This document shows positions 1 to 10,039 of a stretch of 64,000 bases of DNA, one piece after another. How positions within the stretch are numbered: position 1 is the stretch's first letter; each line of letters begins with the position of its first letter. The stretch comes from Galbibacter orientalis DSM 19592 (GTDB lineage Bacteria > Bacteroidota > Bacteroidia > Flavobacteriales > Flavobacteriaceae), in NCBI RefSeq assembly GCF_000260115.1, contig NZ_JH651379.1, positions 1,864,501-1,928,500 of the forward strand, read 5' to 3'. Made by a program: the position numbers and the translations under genes. The notes below the pieces were generated by a model, which was not told the origin of the DNA, did not search any database, and was given only the letters and a program-made list of their open reading frames with translations.

Positions 1-690
1 AGCATATCTATGGTTTCCGTAATATGGTCTGTAGTATCCACCACCATACCAGCCACCGCCGTAACCCCATCCTGGTCTATATGGGTAACCCCATCCCCAG
101 CTTAGAGCCCAGCCACCGCCGTAAAAGCCACCATACCAGCCGCCACCATAACCCCATGGGCCATAATATCCGCCGTAATAAGGTCCCCAAAATGGGTCGT
201 ACCAACCGCCGTAACCATATCCGTAACCTCCATATCCATAACCTCCATATCCATAACCCCAATTGTTGGAGTAGACATTTACAACTGTACTCTCAGGATT
301 TTCTCCCCATCCAGGATTTCCTTCGTTATAGTCTAAAACATAATCTTGAGAGACATCTGTACTGTCTACATCGGTACTAGAATATCCATTAACGTCTGTG
401 AATATTTCATTTTGTTCTTGGTACTCTATGGCCTGACCTAACATTTCAGCTCTATTATTGAAATAACTTTCATAATCAGTTATAACAACATTAGGTGTGG
501 TAGTCTGCTTCTGTTGGTTATCATTGGTGTTTTTAGTGTCGTCATAATATGCAATATCATTATCATATATTCCATCATTATCATAGTATGATGCTTGTTC
601 GTAAGAACCGCATGAACCTACAAGAACTCCAATGACCAAAACAGTCAAACTGACTTTAAAATTTCTAGGAATGTATAGTGTTTTCATCAT
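1..690 (-). CDS. Lipoprotein with Gly/Tyr/Trp-rich C-terminal region (3' end beyond the window edge)
   Basis: Open frame on minus strand from ATG at 690-688 (or 687-685) to position 1 with no stop; reads MMKTLYIPRNFKVSLTVLVIGVLVGSCGSYEQ... (lipobox VGSC) then ...NNWGYGYGGYGYGGYGYGYGGWYDPFWGPYYGGYYGPWGYGGGWYGG... Not in the ORF track because its stop is outside the window. Confidence 0.85.
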   Translation of the reverse strand, partial: MMKTLYIPRNFKVSLTVLVIGVLVGSCGSYEQASYYDNDGIYDNDIAYYDDTKNTNDNQQKQTTTPNVVITDYESYFNNRAEMLGQAIEYQEQNEIFTDVNGYSSTDVDSTDVSQDYVLDYNEGNPGWGENPESTVVNVYSNNWGYGYGGYGYGGYGYGYGGWYDPFWGPYYGGYYGPWGYGGGWYGGFYGGGWALSWGWGYPYRPGWGYGGGWYGGGYYRPYYGNHRYA

Positions 691-788
691 TGCAAATATT
701 TATTGTTGAACATAACAAAAATAGTTAGTTTTGTCAAACTATTTATTACATTTAACTAAGGTGCAAGTTTTGTGCCAAACTACATATA

Positions 789-2264
789 ATGGGCAAGAAT
801 TTAACAAAGAGAAGTGAAGATTATTCAAAATGGTATAACGAGCTGGTTTCCAAGGCAGATCTAGCAGAGAATTCTGCAGTTAGAGGTTGTATGGTTATTA
901 AGCCTTATGGGTATGCTATTTGGGAGAAAATGCAAGCGCAATTAGATAAGATGTTTAAAGAAACTGGACATGAAAATGCTTATTTTCCATTATTCATTCC
1001 AAAATCATATTTAAGTAAAGAGGCAGCTCATGTTGATGGTTTTGCTAAAGAATGTGCTGTTGTTACTCATTATAGATTAAAGAATGCAGAAGATGGAAGC
1101 GGAGTTATTGTAGATCCAGAGGCTAAATTAGAAGAGGAACTTATTGTGCGTCCAACTTCAGAAACTATTATTTGGGATACTTATAGAAAGTGGATTCAAT
1201 CTTATAGAGATTTACCTATTTTGGTTAATCAATGGGCAAATGTAGTTCGTTGGGAATTGAGAACTCGTATGTTTTTAAGAACATCAGAGTTTTTATGGCA
1301 AGAAGGGCATACTGCACATGAAACTAAAGAAGAAGCTATTAAGGAGGCAGAACAAATGATGCATGTTTATGCAGAATTTGCTGAAACTTTTATGGGAGTT
1401 CCAGTAATAAAAGGTGTTAAAACAGATAGCGAACGTTTTGCTGGTGCTGTAGAAACGTATTGTATTGAAGCGTTAATGCAAGACGGAAAAGCATTGCAAG
1501 CTGGGACATCTCACTTTTTAGGTCAGAATTTTGCAAAAGCTTTTGATGTTAAGTATACCACTAGAGAAGGTAAACAAGAGCATGTATGGGCTACCTCATG
1601 GGGAGTTTCTACAAGATTAATGGGAGCTTTAATTATGATGCATAGTGATGATAACGGATTAGTATTGCCTCCAAAATTGGCACCTATTCAGGTTGTTATT
1701 GTTCCAATACATAAAGGAGAAGAGCAATTGGATGCTATTTCTGAGCGTGTAAATCCATTAGTTAAAGAATTAAGGTCAAAAGGAATTTCTGTAAAATTTG
1801 ATGATAGAGATACTTACAAGCCAGGTTGGAAATTTAATGAGTATGAGTTAAAAGGTGTGCCATTGAGATTGGCTATTGGAATGCGAGACATGGAAAATAA
1901 CACCTATGAATTGGCTCGTAGAGATACGCTTTCTAAGGAAGTGGTTTCTGCAGATGGAGTTGTAGAAAGAATAGAAGGCTTGCTTGATGAGATTCAAGAA
2001 ACAATTTATAAAAAAGCTGTAGATTATAGAGATAGTCATATTACAGAGGTGAATAATTTTGATGAGTTTAAAGAACTTTTAGAAACTAAAGGAGGATTTT
2101 TATCGGCACATTGGGATGGTACAACAGCTACAGAAGACAAGATAAAAGAGCTTACAAAAGCAACCATTCGTTGTATTCCTCTGAATTTCAAGGAAGAAAA
2201 TGGCGTTTGTGTGTATTCTGGAAAGCCTTCCAAACAACGAGTTTTATTTGCAAAAGCGTACTAA
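789..2264 (+). CDS. proS: Prolyl-tRNA synthetase (eukaryote/archaeal-like class)
   Basis: 491 aa; class II aaRS motifs ([60 protein letters not shown]). Confidence 0.97.
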   Translation: MGKNLTKRSEDYSKWYNELVSKADLAENSAVRGCMVIKPYGYAIWEKMQAQLDKMFKETGHENAYFPLFIPKSYLSKEAAHVDGFAKECAVVTHYRLKNAEDGSGVIVDPEAKLEEELIVRPTSETIIWDTYRKWIQSYRDLPILVNQWANVVRWELRTRMFLRTSEFLWQEGHTAHETKEEAIKEAEQMMHVYAEFAETFMGVPVIKGVKTDSERFAGAVETYCIEALMQDGKALQAGTSHFLGQNFAKAFDVKYTTREGKQEHVWATSWGVSTRLMGALIMMHSDDNGLVLPPKLAPIQVVIVPIHKGEEQLDAISERVNPLVKELRSKGISVKFDDRDTYKPGWKFNEYELKGVPLRLAIGMRDMENNTYELARRDTLSKEVVSADGVVERIEGLLDEIQETIYKKAVDYRDSHITEVNNFDEFKELLETKGGFLSAHWDGTTATEDKIKELTKATIRCIPLNFKEENGVCVYSGKPSKQRVLFAKAY

Positions 2265-2297
2265 CTAAAAAAAAATAAAAAAAATCATTTCTAAGTA

Positions 2298-2327
2298 TTG
2301 CATGATTTAAAAATAGTTGTATTTTTG
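2298..2327 (+). promoter_or_regulatory. Bacteroidetes-type promoter (TTG-N19-TAnnTTTG) for the tRNA-Glu genes
   Basis: TTG at 2298-2300, exactly 19 nt, then TATTTTTG at 2320-2327, ~23 nt upstream of tRNA-Glu. Confidence 0.6.
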
Positions 2328-2349
2328 CATCCGCAATTAAGGAAATAAT

Positions 2350-2421
2350 GGTCCGTTCGTCTAGGGGTTAGGACGCCAGGTTTTCATCCTGGTAACAGGG
2401 GTTCGATTCCCCTACGGACTA
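2350..2421 (+). tRNA. tRNA-Glu (anticodon TTC)
   Basis: Cloverleaf: ggtccgt/acggact acceptor, gccagg-ttttcat-cctggt anticodon arm, aggggttcgattcccct T-arm. Confidence 0.95.
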
Positions 2422-2478
2422 CAAAAGATTGAGTTCATTAAAATATACGGAGAATATCCGTAGCTCGAAAGAGCAATT

Positions 2479-2550
2479 GGTCCGTTCGTCTAGGGGTTAG
2501 GACGCCAGGTTTTCATCCTGGTAACAGGGGTTCGATTCCCCTACGGACTA
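2479..2550 (+). tRNA. tRNA-Glu (anticodon TTC), identical second copy
   Basis: Sequence identical to the tRNA at 2350-2421, 57 nt downstream. Confidence 0.95.
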
Positions 2551-2609
2551 CTATAAAGTATAACATGGCGCAGGAGAAAATTTCTACTGTTTGTAAAAAT
2601 TAAGAAAAG

Positions 2610-2861
2610 ATGGCAAATCACAAGTCGGCATTAAAGAGAATTAGAAGAAACGAAGCAGTTCGTTTAAGAAATAAATATCAGCATAAAACTGTACGTAACG
2701 CAATCAAAAAATTACGTTCTACAGAGGATAAAAAAGATGCAGAAACTTTATTACCATCTGTTATCAGTATGATTGATAGATTAGCAAAGAAAAATATTAT
2801 TCACGCTAACAAAGCTGGAAACTTAAAATCAGGATTGACTAGAAGAGTTACTGCCCTTTAA
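2610..2861 (+). CDS. rpsT: 30S ribosomal protein S20
   Basis: 83 aa [35 protein letters not shown]...; typical S20. Confidence 0.97.
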   Translation: MANHKSALKRIRRNEAVRLRNKYQHKTVRNAIKKLRSTEDKKDAETLLPSVISMIDRLAKKNIIHANKAGNLKSGLTRRVTAL

Positions 2862-2889
2862 ACATTAATTCTTAGTTATACAATATTAT

Positions 2890-2923
2890 AAACGCTCCGC
2901 TACTTTGTGGAGCGTTTTTTTTA
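2890..2923 (+). terminator. Rho-independent terminator after rpsT
   Basis: aacgctccgc tactt tgtggagcgtt followed by T-run. Confidence 0.8.
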
Positions 2924-3021
2924 GTTTTTACACCCTGCTCGGGATTTAAACAATTGCTTCAGGAGAAGCTTTCTGTGAGGAATAATAAAAATAATTTACG
3001 CTTTAATATAAAAACAATACT

Positions 3022-3954
3022 ATGGAAAACGGTATCTACGCAAAATTCAATACTTCAAAAGGAGAGATTCTTGTTAAATTAACATATGATAAAACACCTG
3101 GAACAGTAGGGAATTTTGTTGCTTTAGCAGAAGGAAATATGGAAAATAGTGTAAAGCCTCAAGGGCAGCCATATTACGATGGAATTACTTTTCATAGAGT
3201 AATTAACGATTTCATGATTCAAGGTGGGTGTCCGCTTGGAACTGGAACTGGAGATGCTGGATATAAATTTGATGACGAATTTGATAGTTCTTTAAGACAT
3301 AATAGACCTGGAGTTTTATCAATGGCAAATGCGGGGCCTGGAACAAATGGTTCTCAGTTTTTTATTACCCATGTAGAAACCCCTTGGTTAGACGATAAGC
3401 ATACTGTTTTTGGTTTTGTTGAAGAAGGACAAGATGTGGTTAATGCTATTGCTCAAGGAGATAAAATTGAAAGCTTAGAGATTGTTAGAGTAGGAGATGA
3501 AGCAGAAAAATGGAATGCAATAGAGGCTTTTAGAACTTTTGAAGGTTCTCGTGAAAAGCGTTTAGCGGAAGAAAAAGAAAAAGCAGAAGCTGCACTTGAA
3601 AAATTAGCTGCTGGATTTGATAAAACAGAAAGTGGCTTACGTTACAAAATGATCCAAAAAGGAAATGGTGTAAAAGCTGAAAAAGGTAAAACTGTTTCTG
3701 TGCATTATAAAGGGCAATTAGAAAATGGACAAGTATTCGATTCTTCTTACCAAAGAAATCAGCCTATCGATTTTACTTTAGGAGCTGGTCAGGTTATTTC
3801 TGGATGGGATGAAGGAATTTCTTTATTGCAAGTAGGAGATAAAGCTCGTTTTGTAATACCTGCACATTTAGGTTATGGCTCTAGAGGAGCTGGGGGTGTA
3901 ATTCCGCCAAATGCTACTTTAATTTTTGATGTGGAATTGGTTAATGTAGGTTAA
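3022..3954 (+). CDS. Bifunctional peptidyl-prolyl isomerase: N-terminal cyclophilin + C-terminal FKBP
   Basis: N-term ...GITFHRVINDFMIQGGCPLGTGTGDAGYKF...NGSQFFITHVETPWLDDKHTVFG (cyclophilin); C-term GKTVSVHYKGQLENGQVFDSSYQRNQPIDFTLGAGQVISGWDEGISLLQVGDKARFVIPAHLGYGSRGAGGVIPPNATLIFDVELV (FKBP). Confidence 0.95.
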   Translation: MENGIYAKFNTSKGEILVKLTYDKTPGTVGNFVALAEGNMENSVKPQGQPYYDGITFHRVINDFMIQGGCPLGTGTGDAGYKFDDEFDSSLRHNRPGVLSMANAGPGTNGSQFFITHVETPWLDDKHTVFGFVEEGQDVVNAIAQGDKIESLEIVRVGDEAEKWNAIEAFRTFEGSREKRLAEEKEKAEAALEKLAAGFDKTESGLRYKMIQKGNGVKAEKGKTVSVHYKGQLENGQVFDSSYQRNQPIDFTLGAGQVISGWDEGISLLQVGDKARFVIPAHLGYGSRGAGGVIPPNATLIFDVELVNVG

Positions 3955-4066
3955 ATAAGTGGTGTTAACTTATTAACTAGAATGGAGGTTTTTGGTTAAA
4001 ACGTTGCGAATTTTTTTGGAACTTTAAGTAACCATAAATTCAATCATAATAATATAATATTTTAAA

Positions 4067-4100
4067 GTCCTGTTACACATTTGTGCAACAGGATTTTTTA
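4067..4100 (+). terminator. Stem-loop with T-run
   Basis: tcctgttacac attt gtgcaacagga tttttta. Confidence 0.6.
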
Positions 4101-4110
4101 TATTTGAAAC

Positions 4111-4656
4111 ATGGCAAATCTAGAACAAACTAAACTGCAATATCCTATCGGGAAATACAAAGCCCCAGAAGTTATTACTTCTGATGATATTAAAAAATGG
4201 ATTCAAACAATTGAGTTTTTTCCTGAGAAGCTAGAGGCTTTAGTGGAAGATTTTGATGATGGGCAATTAGATACTCCGTACCGCCCAGAAGGTTGGACTG
4301 CAAGGCAATTGATTCATCATTTAGCAGACAGCCATATGAATAGTTATATTCGTTTTAAATGGACTCTTACTGAAGATAAGCCTGTAATAAAAGCCTATTT
4401 TGAAGATAGATGGGCAGATTTAGAAGATGGTAAATATGATGATATTGAGATGACGTTACTACTTATTGAATCATTACATAAAAGATGGGCGTCTATGTTG
4501 AAAAAGTTAACTCCAGATCAACTAAAGCGTTCGTTTATTCATCCTGAAACTAATAAAGAAATTGCTTTGGATCAATTAATTTCTATCTACGATTGGCATT
4601 GCAGACACCATTTTGCGCATTTAAATAATCTTGCTTTACGAGAGGATTGGGTGTAA
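4111..4656 (+). CDS. DinB/YfiT-like putative metal-dependent hydrolase
   Basis: 181 aa; ...GWTARQLIHHLADSHMNSYIRFKWTL... and ...YDWHCRHHFAHLNNL: conserved His triad of the DinB/YfiT fold. Confidence 0.9.
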   Translation: MANLEQTKLQYPIGKYKAPEVITSDDIKKWIQTIEFFPEKLEALVEDFDDGQLDTPYRPEGWTARQLIHHLADSHMNSYIRFKWTLTEDKPVIKAYFEDRWADLEDGKYDDIEMTLLLIESLHKRWASMLKKLTPDQLKRSFIHPETNKEIALDQLISIYDWHCRHHFAHLNNLALREDWV

Positions 4657-4700
4657 AACTAATGAGGGTGTAGGATTGCTTTGTTATTTTGTTGGAAGGT

Positions 4701-4829
4701 GTTTAATTCCTCATTGAGGGTTTTATTTCTCAGAGCCTGTTCTGACTGAGTATATCGAAGTGTTCTAAGTCGAAATGGATTAAATTATTTTCCTTTAAAT
4801 ACCTCGTAGGCTTGCCTCGAGGTAGTTGA
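4701..4829. repeat. Dispersed intergenic repeat, family A, copy 1
   Basis: Aligns over ~125 nt with 15251-15372 (TTAATTCCTCATTGAGGGTTTT...GTCGAAATGGATTAAA...TACCTCGTAGG-TTGCCTCGAGGTAGTTG). Confidence 0.85.
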
Positions 4830-5031
4830 TTCAAATTCTTTTTTAGCATTGCTGTCCAATTTTTTCAAGTATCCATAATGCTTGTCCTAAATTTTATTTG
4901 AGATACTTAGACTTCCCGTTTTTTAGAAGGATAATTAATTTATGGTGCAAATACCTTTAGTGTTATTTGATGATTGCCTTGGTTTTTTGTGCTAAAATCT
5001 AAGAAAATTGTTTGTGTAGACCGAGTATAAT

Positions 5032-5075
5032 TCATCACCTCTTACTTTCCGATTGAGAAAAGTAAGAGGTGATGA
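5032..5075. terminator. 17-bp perfect stem-loop 3' of the minus-strand hypothetical gene
   Basis: TCATCACCTCTTACTTT - ccgattgaga - AAAGTAAGAGGTGATGA; sits 7 nt past the stop of 5082..5438. Confidence 0.65.
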
Positions 5076-5081
5076 TGTTTT

Positions 5082-5438
5082 TTATAGTGTTTTTATGTAG
5101 GAACTTTTATTTTTAATTAATTCCGATATTTCTTCTACTTTTTTAAAATCAGTGTCAACTAGCCAGATTTTTACAATTTGTTTAGTTAATTGTATGGAAA
5201 GATTAGCTTTGTTTTTATAGTTTCCACCATTACCATTTCCCGTAAAGAAACCCACTATATAACTTGTTGTAGAAATAAACCAATCAGTTTTTTCCGTATT
5301 TAGTTTCACACTTTTTATTTCAGCGTATGAGTAAGTTCCATTGTTTTTTGGTTCTGAAGCATCTATAACTTCAAACTCGTGTGTATTCAGAATAATTTTC
5401 AATTCTGGTTTATTCCTTAACTCAATAGTTTCTGTCAT
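5082..5438 (-). CDS. Hypothetical protein (118 aa)
   Basis: ORF with plausible start, flanked by its own 3' stem-loop; no family recognised. Confidence 0.65.
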   Translation of the reverse strand: MTETIELRNKPELKIILNTHEFEVIDASEPKNNGTYSYAEIKSVKLNTEKTDWFISTTSYIVGFFTGNGNGGNYKNKANLSIQLTKQIVKIWLVDTDFKKVEEISELIKNKSSYIKTL

Positions 5439-5522
5439 TCAGTGTTCAGTTTTTACTCATGCAAAAAATAAAGCGTAAAACTTTAATCGTCACATGTTGA
5501 ATGAGTTTTGATTAGTCTAAGC

Positions 5523-6164
5523 TTAATCTAAATTAGGCTGCGGTGTTAATCTTAAATAAGGTTTAACCTCTTTAAATCCCTTTGTAAATATGTTTTTAGC
5601 ATCCTCGCTAGAAATTGCTGGACTAATAACTACTTCGTCTCCATGTTTCCAATTTGCGGGAGTAGCTACTTTGTGGTATGCTGTTAATTGAAGCGAATCT
5701 ATTACTCTTAAAAGCTCGTCAAAATTTCTACCTGTAGAAGCAGGATAAGTAATCATAAGCTTAACAGATTTATCTGGTGCTATAATATATACAGATCTAA
5801 CGGTTAAGGTTGCATCAGCATTTGGGTGAATCATATCATATAATTCTGCTATTTTTCTATCTTCATCTGCAATAATAGGAAAATTAACTTCTGTGTTTTG
5901 TGTTTCGTTAATATCGTTAATCCATCCTTTGTGAGATTCTACTCCGTCAACACTTAATGCAATTACTTTTGTGTTTCTCTTTTCAAATTCATCTTTATAT
6001 TTAGCTACGGTACCTAATTCTGTAGTACAAACGGGAGTGTAATCTGCTGGATGAGAAAAAAGGATTCCCCAGCTGTCTCCTAAATAATCATGAAAATTGA
6101 TTTCTCCTACAGATGTTTGTGCAGAAAAGTTTGGTGCTTTATCTCCTAATCTTAGTGTTGCCAT
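5523..6164 (-). CDS. Peroxiredoxin (Prx6/1-Cys-like, AhpC/TSA family)
   Basis: 213 aa; LFSHPADYTPVCTTELG active-site motif, C-terminal Prx6-type extension. Confidence 0.95.
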   Translation of the reverse strand: MATLRLGDKAPNFSAQTSVGEINFHDYLGDSWGILFSHPADYTPVCTTELGTVAKYKDEFEKRNTKVIALSVDGVESHKGWINDINETQNTEVNFPIIADEDRKIAELYDMIHPNADATLTVRSVYIIAPDKSVKLMITYPASTGRNFDELLRVIDSLQLTAYHKVATPANWKHGDEVVISPAISSEDAKNIFTKGFKEVKPYLRLTPQPNLD

Positions 6165-6332
6165 GTCTATTTGATTTAATTATTACTCTACAAAGTTACT
6201 AGATTAATAGTTTTGCTCAGATTTTTTATTGATAAAAGATTGTTAAAGAACTAATTTTAGTTTGCTCTATAATTTAAATGCAATGCTTAGCGCTTGTTTT
6301 TATATAAAGTTTCTTAAAATGTTACTAGGAGG

Positions 6333-6887
6333 TTATTTCCATTTAATATTGCATCCCATGCTTGGTTTCTGGGTTTTATAGATTCTTTTTCCCATAATAG
6401 CTGCATCTATTGCGCTTCGGATATCTCTTCCAGTAATTGGCATGCTATTTCCTGGTCTGGAATCGTCAAACTGACCACGGTAAACAAGTTCTAAATTAGC
6501 GTCAAAAACATAAAAATCTGGGGTGCATGCCGCATCATATGCTTTAGCTATTTCTTGAGTTTCATCATATAAATAAGGAAAGTCATATCCATTTTCTTCC
6601 GCAGTTATTTTCATTTTTTCAGGACTATCTTCAGGATATTTTTCAACATCATTGCTAGAAATAGCAACAAAATTAACATCACTATCAGTATAGTCGTTTA
6701 CAAGTTTTGCTATTTCTTTGTTTAGATGTTGAACATATGGACAATGGTTGCAGATAAACATTACAACGGTTGCTTTTTCGCCATATACATCGCTTAATTT
6801 TAATTTCTTGCCAGAAACCGTGTCTAAAAGATTAAAATTTGGTGCTTTTGTACCAAGTGGTAACATATTGCTTTCTGTTCTTGCCAT
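6333..6887 (-). CDS. Thioredoxin-like (AhpC/TSA/Redoxin) family protein
   Basis: Starts MARTESNMLPLGTKAPNFNLLD; motif FICNHCPYVQHLNKEI. Start set at 6887 rather than the ORF-track 6950. Confidence 0.9.
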   Translation of the reverse strand: MARTESNMLPLGTKAPNFNLLDTVSGKKLKLSDVYGEKATVVMFICNHCPYVQHLNKEIAKLVNDYTDSDVNFVAISSNDVEKYPEDSPEKMKITAEENGYDFPYLYDETQEIAKAYDAACTPDFYVFDANLELVYRGQFDDSRPGNSMPITGRDIRSAIDAAIMGKRIYKTQKPSMGCNIKWK

Positions 6888-7049
6888 GGTTAAATTTTCT
6901 GTTTCTTGTAAATTACAAATAAGAAATTGTTTTAAAAAAGAGTTTGGCAAGTACTTTATAAAAACCTTTCTAAATCATAAAAAAAGATTAAATTTTTGGA
7001 CACTCTTTTTGTTGTTTGTAACTTTTATTGAAACCAAAGAAAAAGAACA

Positions 7050-7355
7050 ATGGAAAAGTCATATGAAAGTTTATCGGTAGCTATTGAAGCATTAAAAAAA
7101 GAGGGTTATACAGAAGATTATAACTTATGCGATGCTGGCGTGGAAAATAAATCAAGAAAGAAAATACATAAAGCTGAAGAGTTAGAAATTGTAAAACATT
7201 ATCGTTTTGAAGGAATGACGAATCCAGATGACAGTTCGGTATTGTATGTTATTGAAACTTCAGAAGGGGATAAAGGTCTTTTGGTAGATGCGTATGGGGC
7301 ATATTCTGGAAACGTATCTCGAGAAATGATAGAAAAATTAAAACCTAAACATTGA
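7050..7355 (+). CDS. Small conserved flavobacterial protein (101 aa), function unknown
   Basis: MEKSYESLSVAIEALKKEGYTEDYNLCDAGVE...; resembles a small flavobacterial family that I recall being auto-annotated as 'phosphoribosylpyrophosphate synthetase', with no PRPP synthase motif visible. Confidence 0.8.
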   Translation: MEKSYESLSVAIEALKKEGYTEDYNLCDAGVENKSRKKIHKAEELEIVKHYRFEGMTNPDDSSVLYVIETSEGDKGLLVDAYGAYSGNVSREMIEKLKPKH

Positions 7356-7371
7356 TTAGATTAAAATTAAA

Positions 7372-7710
7372 ATGACAGATTTAAGTTGGAGTGATTTCCA
7401 AAAAGTAGAAATGCGTGTAGGAACGGTTATAGAAGTAAAGGATTTTCCAGAAGCAAGAAATCCAGCCTACAAATTGAATATTGATTTTGGAGCAGAAATA
7501 GGTGTCCGAAAAACATCAGCTCAAATTACAAAACGGTATAAAAAAGAGGATTTAGTAAATAAGCAAGTAATTGCAGTTGTGAATTTTCCTAAAAAACAAA
7601 TAGCAAATTTTATGAGTGAATGCTTGGTTATTGGAGCAGTAGGAGAGGAAGGAGATGTAGTACTCCTAAATCCAGATTTTAAAGTTGAAAATGGTTTAAG
7701 AATAGGTTAA
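7372..7710 (+). CDS. csaA: CsaA-like tRNA-binding-domain protein
   Basis: 112 aa; FQKVEMRVGTVIEVKDFPEARNPAYKLNIDFG...SAQITKRY...VVNFPKKQIANFMSECLVIG. Confidence 0.93.
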   Translation: MTDLSWSDFQKVEMRVGTVIEVKDFPEARNPAYKLNIDFGAEIGVRKTSAQITKRYKKEDLVNKQVIAVVNFPKKQIANFMSECLVIGAVGEEGDVVLLNPDFKVENGLRIG

Positions 7711-7761
7711 TCCTTTGTAGAAGGTATATTCTCCTGAGCTGATTATTAATTTAAAAACAAT

Positions 7762-7798
7762 AAAAAGGCTGTCTGAAATTATTTCAGACAGCCTTTTG
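7762..7798. terminator. Bidirectional terminator
   Basis: aaaaaggctgtctgaaa ttat ttcagacagccttttg between convergent genes. Confidence 0.85.
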
Positions 7799-7818
7799 TG
7801 TTTTGAGATTGACGTTTT

Positions 7819-8205
7819 TTATATGTCGTCGAAACTAATATCTGTAAACTTTTCAGTAGTCACTTCTTCTAAATTAGAGCCATCTTCTTCATCAGAATAA
7901 GTTTCCTTTTTAAAATCTTTTTGATGACGTTCAGAAATTACTTCTTCACCTTTTTCATTAATAACAAAGTCAATCATTTCTTCTAAATTCTCTTTAAAAG
8001 CAGCAAAATCTTCTTTGTATAGATAAATCTTGTGTTTCTTGTAGTGGTAAGATCCGTCGTCATGGGTAAATTTCTTACTTTCAGTAATTGTTAAGTAATA
8101 ATCTCCCGCTTTCGTTCCTCTAACATCAAAGAAGTAAGTTCTTCTTCCAGCTCTCAACACTTTAGAGAATATCTCATCTTTCTCTACAAAACCTTTATCG
8201 CTCAT
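7819..8205 (-). CDS. DUF3276 / PUR-alpha-like nucleic-acid-binding protein
   Basis: IFSKVLRAGRRTYFFDVRGTKAGDYYLTITESKK...IYLYKEDFAAFKENLEEMIDFV. Confidence 0.9.
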   Translation of the reverse strand: MSDKGFVEKDEIFSKVLRAGRRTYFFDVRGTKAGDYYLTITESKKFTHDDGSYHYKKHKIYLYKEDFAAFKENLEEMIDFVINEKGEEVISERHQKDFKKETYSDEEDGSNLEEVTTEKFTDISFDDI

Positions 8206-8281
8206 AATTCCTCTAAATACTTTTTATTATTGTTAACAAAATCAAAAATGTGAAAAAAAATGAAATGAAACAACAATTTTT

Positions 8282-10039
8282 CTAGTTTTCTTTTTCTGAC
8301 AGCTGATTTAAGTATAGTTCATGGTAATACCCTTTTTTGGTTATTAGCTGATTATGAGTTCCTTGCTCTGTAATTTCACCATCTTCTAAGACAATAATTT
8401 TATCTGCATTTTTAGCTGAAGAAATACGATGACTTACAATAATTGTGGTGCTTTTCTCTGAAACTTGCTTTAAATTAGTTAAAATTTCCTCCTCTGTTTC
8501 GGTGTCAACAGCAGATAAGCAGTCGTCGAATAAATATATTTTAGGTTTTTTAATCAAAGCTCTCGCTATAGAAACACGTTGTTTCTGACCTCCACTAAGT
8601 GTTAAACCTCTTTCTCCAAGTACAGTATCGTATTTTTTAGTAAACTCAATAATATTTTTATGTACTGCTGCTTTTTTGGCAGCGGTTTCTATTTCTTCTT
8701 GTGTGGCATTTTTATAGCCGAATTTAATATTGTTTCCAATAGAGTCGGAAAATAAAAAGGCATCTTGTGGAACGGCACCTATTTCATTTCTTAAATCTGT
8801 TAGGTTTAAGGTTTCTATAGGTTTGTTATCTATTAGAATGCTTCCAGAAGTAACATCATAAAGTCTGCCGATAAGGTCTAGTATGGTAGATTTTCCAGAG
8901 CCAGTTTTTCCTATAATAGCAAATGTTTCTCCTTGATTTATGGTAAACGAAACATTTTTTAATGCGGTAATATTAGTGTCGTCATAAGTAAAAGTAACGT
9001 CCTTAAATTCAATTTTGCCATTTATTTCTGAAGGTTCTTCTGTAGGGTTTTTTATTTCAGGATCAAGATCTAAAAACTCATTAATCCTTTTTTGAGAAGC
9101 TTCTGCACGTTGTACTATTGAGGTAACCCAGCCAACAGTTGCTACGGGCCAAGTAAGCATATTTACGTAAATAATAAATTTTAGAATAACTCCAGTAGTA
9201 GCAATTTCACCATTTATATATTGCATCCCACCAACATAAATAACAAAAATATTACTGATTCCAATTAACAAAAGCATCAAAGGAAAAAACCAAGCATTTA
9301 CTTTGGCTAAATCCATATTTGTATTCTTACCTTCTAGAGCTAACTCATCTACTTGAGCTCCGATTCTTTTTTCTATTCCGTAGGCTTTTATTACAGAAAT
9401 TCCAGAAAAAGATTCTTGTGTAAATGTTGATAATTTAGAAAGGTATTGCTGTACTTTGGTGCTTCGTTTATGAATTATTTTACTGATATTATATATTAAG
9501 ACCGATAAAATAGGAAGCGGAATAAGTGTATATGCAGCTAGTTTTGGTGCAGTATAAAACATTAAAGGAATTACACATAAAAATAAGGTAATGGTTTGAA
9601 TGCTATATAGAATTGCAGGGCCAGCATACATACGTACTTGTCCTACATCTTCACTAATACGATTCATCAAATCTCCAGTTCTATTTTTCTTGTAAAAGTT
9701 TAATGAGAGTCGTTCATACTGCTCGTAAACTTCATTTTTTAAGTCAAATTCAATATATCTTGATATATTAATAATGGTTTGACGCATTAAAAAAGTAAAC
9801 AAAGCAGAGAGTGCTGCCGAGCCAATAATGATGATTATATAGCGTAAAAGTTTGGCTTTAACTGTAGAAAGATCAGCGTTTTCATTTAAGATATATTCCT
9901 CTACAGCGTTCACAGATTGCTCTACATATTCTGGTAAAACTAATTTAAAGACCGTAGCAAGAATAGTAATAAAAACCCCAATGATTAATTTCCACTTATA
10001 TTTCTTAAAGAATTTGTTAATATATTTTAGTTCCTTCAT
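8282..10039 (-). CDS. ABC transporter, fused permease and ATPase (MsbA/MDR-like)
   Basis: 585 aa; 6-TM region + Walker A GKTGSGKST, signature LSGGQKQR, Walker B IYLFDDCLSAVD. Confidence 0.95.
   Translation of the reverse strand: MKELKYINKFFKKYKWKLIIGVFITILATVFKLVLPEYVEQSVNAVEEYILNENADLSTVKAKLLRYIIIIIGSAALSALFTFLMRQTIINISRYIEFDLKNEVYEQYERLSLNFYKKNRTGDLMNRISEDVGQVRMYAGPAILYSIQTITLFLCVIPLMFYTAPKLAAYTLIPLPILSVLIYNISKIIHKRSTKVQQYLSKLSTFTQESFSGISVIKAYGIEKRIGAQVDELALEGKNTNMDLAKVNAWFFPLMLLLIGISNIFVIYVGGMQYINGEIATTGVILKFIIYVNMLTWPVATVGWVTSIVQRAEASQKRINEFLDLDPEIKNPTEEPSEINGKIEFKDVTFTYDDTNITALKNVSFTINQGETFAIIGKTGSGKSTILDLIGRLYDVTSGSILIDNKPIETLNLTDLRNEIGAVPQDAFLFSDSIGNNIKFGYKNATQEEIETAAKKAAVHKNIIEFTKKYDTVLGERGLTLSGGQKQRVSIARALIKKPKIYLFDDCLSAVDTETEEEILTNLKQVSEKSTTIIVSHRISSAKNADKIIVLEDGEITEQGTHNQLITKKGYYHELYLNQLSEKEN

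Noticed and set aside
77-262. ORF 77..262 (-), Trp/Arg/Leu-rich
   Set aside because: Out-of-frame reading of the same low-complexity region (the true frame ends codons at 690-3n).
24-380. ORF 24..380 (+), 118 aa His/Arg-rich
   Set aside because: Antisense shadow of the Gly/Tyr-rich lipoprotein coding region.
1848-2233. ORFs 1848..2039 and 2036..2233 (-)
   Set aside because: Antisense inside proS; no protein-like features.
2350-2550. Duplicated tRNA-Glu as an integration site for a mobile element
   Set aside because: The 57-nt spacer has no integrase or att-like remnant; simple tandem tRNA duplication.
6748-7080. ORF 6748..7080 (+)
   Set aside because: Antisense to the start of the redoxin gene and overlapping the next real CDS.
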